From: Pseudonocardia sp. TRM90224
Lineage (GTDB): Bacteria; Actinomycetota; Actinomycetes; Mycobacteriales; Pseudonocardiaceae
Reading direction: 5' to 3'
Assembly: GCF_021245725.1 (NCBI RefSeq)
Contig: NZ_JAJGSX010000008.1
Location: 1-64,000, forward strand
Length of the DNA stretch: 64,000 bases
A model generated the notes under the pieces. The model ran no database searches. It was not told the DNA's origin and saw only the letters and a list, made by a program, of their open reading frames with translations. Every line of letters starts with the position of its first letter. The stretch's first letter is position 1. Shown here in pieces: positions 60,407-64,000 of this stretch. The translations under genes were made by a program, and so were the position numbers.

Positions 60407-61891
60407 TCAGCGTGGCTTCCCGCACCGCAGGCAGATCGCCGACGCCGCGTCGAGGGTCGCTTCGCATGCGGTGCACCGTGCCGGCTCCTGCCGCACGACG
60501 GGCAGCGTGGTGACCGGCCCGGGCATCGGGCCTGGTTGCGGGCCGGCCTGCATCGGTATGGGGATGGGCATGGACGGGGGCGGCCCCGGATACGGTCCCG
60601 GGAACGGCCCTGGGAACGGCCCCGGCAACGGTCCGGCCTGCATCGGCGGCGGGCCGTAGCCCGGCCGGATCGGGTACGTCATGGCGCCGGCGGTCGCTCT
60701 GCGGCGCCGCGACCGGCCGACCGCGATCACGACAACGGCCGTCATGCCTCCGGCGACGCTCATCGCTGCCAGGACCAGCACCGGACCGGGCCCGAGCCAC
60801 CACGATCCGCCGGCCGGCGGGGTGTCGCCGTTCGCGAGGTGGCGCCTCGCCGCATTCGTGAAAGGCACGGCGTAGGTGGACTGCAGGGCGTCCGGTGACA
60901 GGGTTGCGAACCGGTCGAGGGCGCTCCGGTAGCGACCGCTGAAGTAGTCGTCGAGCGCCGCCCGGTAGATCGCGTCGTCAGGCCCCGGCTCGTTGCGGAC
61001 GCCGTGCCTCGCGAGCAGGGCGCCGAGGGTCGTGCTCGGCGCGATGAAGTTGATCCCCGCCGCGCCGTCCTCCCGCAAGAACGACCCGATCCCGACGACC
61101 CGGCCTTCGAGGGTGATCGTCGGGCCACCGCTCATCCCACGGAACAACATGGCCGTCGACTCGTAGAAGGGCTGGCCCTGCACGGTCCTGCGCGCGCTGA
61201 TCTGCCCGTCGGTGATCGTCGGCTCCGGGGCCACGACGGTGGGATCCGGCTCGCTGATCCCGGGATAGCCGAGGCTCAGCACCGGCACACCGGGGCGGAC
61301 GTCGTCGTCGGTCCCCAGTTCGAGAACGGGCAGCCCCGGCTGGTCGATCTTGAGCAACGCCACGTCACCCGCCCGGATCGGGACCACCTCGACCACCTCC
61401 GCCGGCACGCTGGGCGAGCTTCGACCCAACTCCACCGTCACCCGGGTCTGCATGATCTCCGAGGTCCACCCGGCCGCCTCGCGTTCGATCGCCTCCTCCG
61501 AGAGCTCCCGACCGTTGCCCAGGACCGCCGTCGCCAGCCAGAAGTGGACCAGCACGGACTGCAGGGCCGCGGGATCGCCCCGGTCGACGCAGTGCCCGGC
61601 CGTGCCGAGGTAGCCGTCGGCACCCACCCCGAACGCGGTGCACTGGTAGTTCGCGGTGATCGGGCGACCGCCGTTGACGGCGACGCCGGCCGGGTCGGTG
61701 ACCCGGCCGGTGACCTCGACACCGATCCGCACCACGGCGGGCCGCACGATCGCAGCGGCCCGCTCGCTCGTCGACACGGCCGGCGTGGCGGCCGTGAGGG
61801 CCGGTGCCGAGCCGCAGCCCGCCAGTCCGAGGAGCGCGGCGACGCCGACCCCACAGGCCACCCCACGCCCGAACATGCTGCGGATCCACAT
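60407..61891 (-). CDS. Membrane-tethered trypsin-like serine protease with C-terminal zinc ribbon
   Basis: 494 residues from ATG 61891 (ggggggaacgga box). An N-terminal lipoprotein-like signal (LLGLAGCGSA) is followed by a chymotrypsin-fold domain with H in LGTAGHCVDRG, D in AGDVALLKID and S in FRGMSGGP, so the triad is complete. After about residue 345 there is a membrane helix (VLVLAAMSVAGGMTAVVVI), a Pro-Gly-rich cytoplasmic-type tail and a final CxxC...CxxC zinc ribbon. A protease outside the membrane with an inside zinc ribbon suggests signalling. Lipid attachment and topology are inferred. Confidence 0.82.
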   Translation of the reverse strand: MWIRSMFGRGVACGVGVAALLGLAGCGSAPALTAATPAVSTSERAAAIVRPAVVRIGVEVTGRVTDPAGVAVNGGRPITANYQCTAFGVGADGYLGTAGHCVDRGDPAALQSVLVHFWLATAVLGNGRELSEEAIEREAAGWTSEIMQTRVTVELGRSSPSVPAEVVEVVPIRAGDVALLKIDQPGLPVLELGTDDDVRPGVPVLSLGYPGISEPDPTVVAPEPTITDGQISARRTVQGQPFYESTAMLFRGMSGGPTITLEGRVVGIGSFLREDGAAGINFIAPSTTLGALLARHGVRNEPGPDDAIYRAALDDYFSGRYRSALDRFATLSPDALQSTYAVPFTNAARRHLANGDTPPAGGSWWLGPGPVLVLAAMSVAGGMTAVVVIAVGRSRRRRATAGAMTYPIRPGYGPPPMQAGPLPGPFPGPFPGPYPGPPPSMPIPIPMQAGPQPGPMPGPVTTLPVVRQEPARCTACEATLDAASAICLRCGKPR

Positions 61892-61970
61892 TTCCGTTCC
61901 CCCCTCGACCGGTGCGAAGGGGAGCACGGTCGGTCGGGGAGGGGTCCCCGCGCATTGGGATCATCGACCG

Positions 61971-62708
61971 ATGAAGTCGCAACGCCCCGTCGCACTGGTG
62001 ACCGGCTCGACCTCCGGCATCGGCGAAGCAATCGCCCGCCGGCTCGCCGCCGACGGAACCGCCGTCGTAGTGCATTCGCGCAGCAGCCGGGACGAAGGTC
62101 TCCGCTTGGCCGAGGAGCTCGACGGCACCTACGTGCAGGCCGACCTCGCCGACGAGTCGGCAACGGAAGGCCTGGTCCAGCACGCGCTGGACGCCTACGG
62201 ACGGTTGGACGTGCTGGTCAACAACGCCGGGATCAGCTGGCCGATCCCGCATGCCGACCTGGCCGCCGCAACGCCCGCCGACTGGCGCCGGCTGCTCGAG
62301 GTCAACCTGATCGCACCGTGGATCCTCTGCACGGCAGCGCGGCCCGCCCTCCGCACGTCGCCGGCACCCGGCGGCGGGAACATCGTCAACATCACCAGCT
62401 GGGCGGGGGTCCGTCCCAAAGGCGCGTCGATCCCCTACGCCGCGACGAAGGCGGCGCTCAACCACGTCACTGCGCTGCTCGCCGCGGCCCTCGGACCGGA
62501 CGTCAGGGTCAACGCGATCGCGCCGGGGCTGGTCGACACGCCGCTGACCCGCGACTGGGACGACGCCCGCACCCGCTGGAACGAGACGTCGCCGATGCGC
62601 CGCCCGGCCCGCCCCGACGACGTCGCCGACCTCGTCGCCGGGGTGCTGGGCAGCCACTACCTCACCGGCGAGGTGATCGTCCTCGCCGGGGGCATGAACC
62701 TCCTCTAG
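61971..62708 (+). CDS. Short-chain dehydrogenase/reductase
   Basis: 245 residues: TGSTSGIGEAI cofactor motif, NNAG, serine in ITSWAG, catalytic YAATK, and APGLVDTPLT. All SDR catalytic residues are present. Cofactor choice (NAD or NADP) is unclear. ATG 61971. It is divergent from the protease gene with an 80-bp gap. Confidence 0.9.
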   Translation: MKSQRPVALVTGSTSGIGEAIARRLAADGTAVVVHSRSSRDEGLRLAEELDGTYVQADLADESATEGLVQHALDAYGRLDVLVNNAGISWPIPHADLAAATPADWRRLLEVNLIAPWILCTAARPALRTSPAPGGGNIVNITSWAGVRPKGASIPYAATKAALNHVTALLAAALGPDVRVNAIAPGLVDTPLTRDWDDARTRWNETSPMRRPARPDDVADLVAGVLGSHYLTGEVIVLAGGMNLL

Positions 62709-62717
62709 CGGCGCGCC

Positions 62718-63212
62718 TCACCAGCGGCGGACCGAGTGGACGTCGAGGTCGGTGAACTCGGCGTCGCCCTCGGCCAGCTCGGCGAGCTTGGCCGCGAACG
62801 CGCTGGTGGCGGGGTGCTTCGAGTTGGTCATGGCCGACTCGTAGTCGGGGAAGGCGACCACCTCGACATACCGGCCCGGGTCGTTGCGGTCGGCGCCGAC
62901 GGCACCCCACTGCGCGGTGCGGTCCGCCCCGATGGCCGCGGCCCACTCGTCACCGAGCGCCTCCATCTCGTCGGCGTGCTGCGTCCGGAACGCGATGAGC
63001 TGCAGGAAGGTGCCCGGCTCCAGCGTGGCATCGGCGTCCTCGGTCAGCATCGAGCGCAGCCCGTCGCGCAGCGCCTCGTCGTCGGTGTGCCCGTGCACGT
63101 CGACGGCGTGGGCGGCCGCGGCGCGCAGCACCTCCTCGGGCTCCCCGACGATCACCAGCGAACAACCCGACTCGCTGGGCATGGTGCGGCAGTCCATCTT
63201 CATCCTGGTCAT
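62718..63212 (-). CDS. DUF1059 protein with extra C-terminal domain
   Basis: 164 residues. The N-terminal half has the DUF1059 pattern (MKMDCRTMPSESGCSLVIVG, then AAHAVDVHGHTDDEALRDGL). The C-terminal 100 residues resemble a small ferredoxin-like ligand domain (TFLQLIAFRTQHADEMEALG, GRYVEVVAFPDYESAMTNSK). ATG 63212 follows gaggag. It is convergent with the SDR gene with nine bases between. Function unknown. Confidence 0.75.
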   Translation of the reverse strand: MTRMKMDCRTMPSESGCSLVIVGEPEEVLRAAAAHAVDVHGHTDDEALRDGLRSMLTEDADATLEPGTFLQLIAFRTQHADEMEALGDEWAAAIGADRTAQWGAVGADRNDPGRYVEVVAFPDYESAMTNSKHPATSAFAAKLAELAEGDAEFTDLDVHSVRRW

Positions 63213-63338
63213 GGCGGACTCCTCAACGGGGGTTTGGAGCTTCGAGAAGCCCACCACGGTACTCAGGATGTGACCTGCGTCATACCGCCCAACAGAGCAC
63301 GCCCGGATCCTGTCGGTCCCCGCTGGTAGACAGCTCGC

Positions 63339-63680
63339 GTGGAGAAGGCGGGCGAACCGGAGGACCTGAGCCGGCTCTTCATCGAGCGGGTCAACACGCA
63401 CGACGTCGACGGGCTGGTCGAGCTGTACGAACCCGATGCCGTACTGGCCACGCCCGATGGCGGCACCGCGCGTGGCGCCGCGGAGATCCGCGCGTTCTAT
63501 GCGGCGCTGATCAGCACGAAGCCGGTGTTCAGCGCCGGGCGGCAGTGGCCGGCGCTGAGGGTGGGCGACATCGCGCTGACGTCGTCACGCTTGCCCGGCG
63601 GAGGGGCGACGGCGGAGATCGCACGATGTCAGCCCGACGGGTCCTGGCGCTGGTTGGCCGACCGGCCGAGCGTTACTTAG
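63339..63680 (+). CDS. SnoaL/DUF4440-like NTF2-fold protein
   Basis: 113 residues (RLFIERVNTHDVDGLVELYE, AEIRAFYAALISTKPVF, LADRPSVT at the end). It has the NTF2-like fold of small hydratase/isomerase or binding proteins. GTG start. Eight bases of its 3' end overlap the convergent TetR gene. Confidence 0.75.
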   Translation: MEKAGEPEDLSRLFIERVNTHDVDGLVELYEPDAVLATPDGGTARGAAEIRAFYAALISTKPVFSAGRQWPALRVGDIALTSSRLPGGGATAEIARCQPDGSWRWLADRPSVT

Positions 63681-64000
63681 CCAGCAAGCCGGCCAGGATC
63701 CGACGCAGCGCACCGGGGAGCGGGTCGCCGCCGTCGGGCGCCAGATCCAGCGCCGCGAGATGCGGATGCTTGCCCGCGGCCGCGACATGGGCGATGTACC
63801 GAGCGCTGCGGAGCATGTCGGCCGGCGACGCCTCGGCCTGCGCCGCCGCTGCGACCACGGAGTTGAGCATCGCCATCGCGACCATCTTGTCGCCGTCGGC
63901 GGCGGGGTGGTCGGCGAGGACGGCGAGGAAGTGCTCGGTCACGTCGATGCCGTTCGGACCGACCACCGGCCTGGTGAGCACCAGCTCGGCCAGCCAGGGG
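63673..64000 (-). CDS. TetR-family regulator, 3' part only (runs off the window)
   Basis: The last about 109 residues of a protein whose start lies beyond 64000. The visible part (TEHFLAVLADHPAADGDKMV, AMAMLNSVVAAAAQAEAS, HLAALDLAPDGGDPLPGALR) matches the C-terminal ligand domain of TetR regulators. The DNA-binding domain is outside the window. Confidence 0.65.
   Translation of the reverse strand, partial: PWLAELVLTRPVVGPNGIDVTEHFLAVLADHPAADGDKMVAMAMLNSVVAAAAQAEASPADMLRSARYIAHVAAAGKHPHLAALDLAPDGGDPLPGALRRILAGLLAK

Noticed and set aside
1..64000. CRISPR array
   Set aside because: No series of regularly spaced direct repeats was seen. The short tandem repeats found have at most two units.

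Overview
The window comes from a high-GC actinobacterium. GC-rich codon use, frequent GTG starts, XRE/DUF5753-DUF397-DUF574 genes, ECF41 sigma factor logic, SARP regulators and WD40-type Ser/Thr kinases suggest an actinomycete such as a Pseudonocardiales member. That placement is inference from gene content only.

Positions 1-7200 are a graveyard of mobile DNA: a nearly complete IS5-type transposase, an IS5 N-terminal fragment, a decayed IS66 transposase, and a secreted-protein gene of the kind found on integrative elements, broken by an in-frame TGA. Three partial copies of the 3' part of a tRNA-Lys(CTT) gene (892-943, 7087-7131, 25535-25570), each followed by the same terminator hairpin, look like old attachment sites. 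No integrase or intact tRNA was found. A small XRE/DUF5753-methyltransferase operon with a DUF397 gene sits inside this zone (2738-5131).

Positions 7200-25600 hold metabolic and signalling genes: flavin reductase with a divergent ArsR regulator, a DHFR-like protein, a three-gene two-component operon whose first kinase lacks its phospho-histidine, a DUF3558 lipoprotein, and three overlapping membrane kinase genes with C-terminal beta-propellers (pseudokinase, canonical kinase, non-RD kinase). These are followed by a Cys-rich peptide gene, a DUF899 protein, and an ECF41 sigma factor coupled to a carboxymuconolactone decarboxylase-like protein.

Positions 26060-39900 are the highlight: a class III lanthipeptide locus. 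One LanKC synthetase is followed by eight different precursor peptides in a row. Each has an IL-x-LQ-like leader box and two Ser/Thr-xx-Ser/Thr-xn-Cys ring motifs. Then come a terminator-like hairpin, two ABC half-transporters, a LiaF-like membrane-stress protein, an M16 metalloprotease pair (one catalytic and one non-catalytic subunit) suited to leader removal, two SARP-type regulators and a second Cys-rich peptide gene. Both Cys-rich peptide genes lie next to copies of one 61-bp palindrome.

Positions 40000-64000 contain an epoxide hydrolase with a divergent CGNR regulator, a two-domain O-methyltransferase, a YqiJ-flotillin-giant AAA ATPase operon, a MarR regulator with its likely operators, an IS110 remnant, a TetR-MFS-ABC-ABC cluster resembling IrtAB-type siderophore transporters, a membrane-tethered trypsin-like protease, an SDR, two small-ligand proteins, and the 3' end of a TetR regulator leaving the window.
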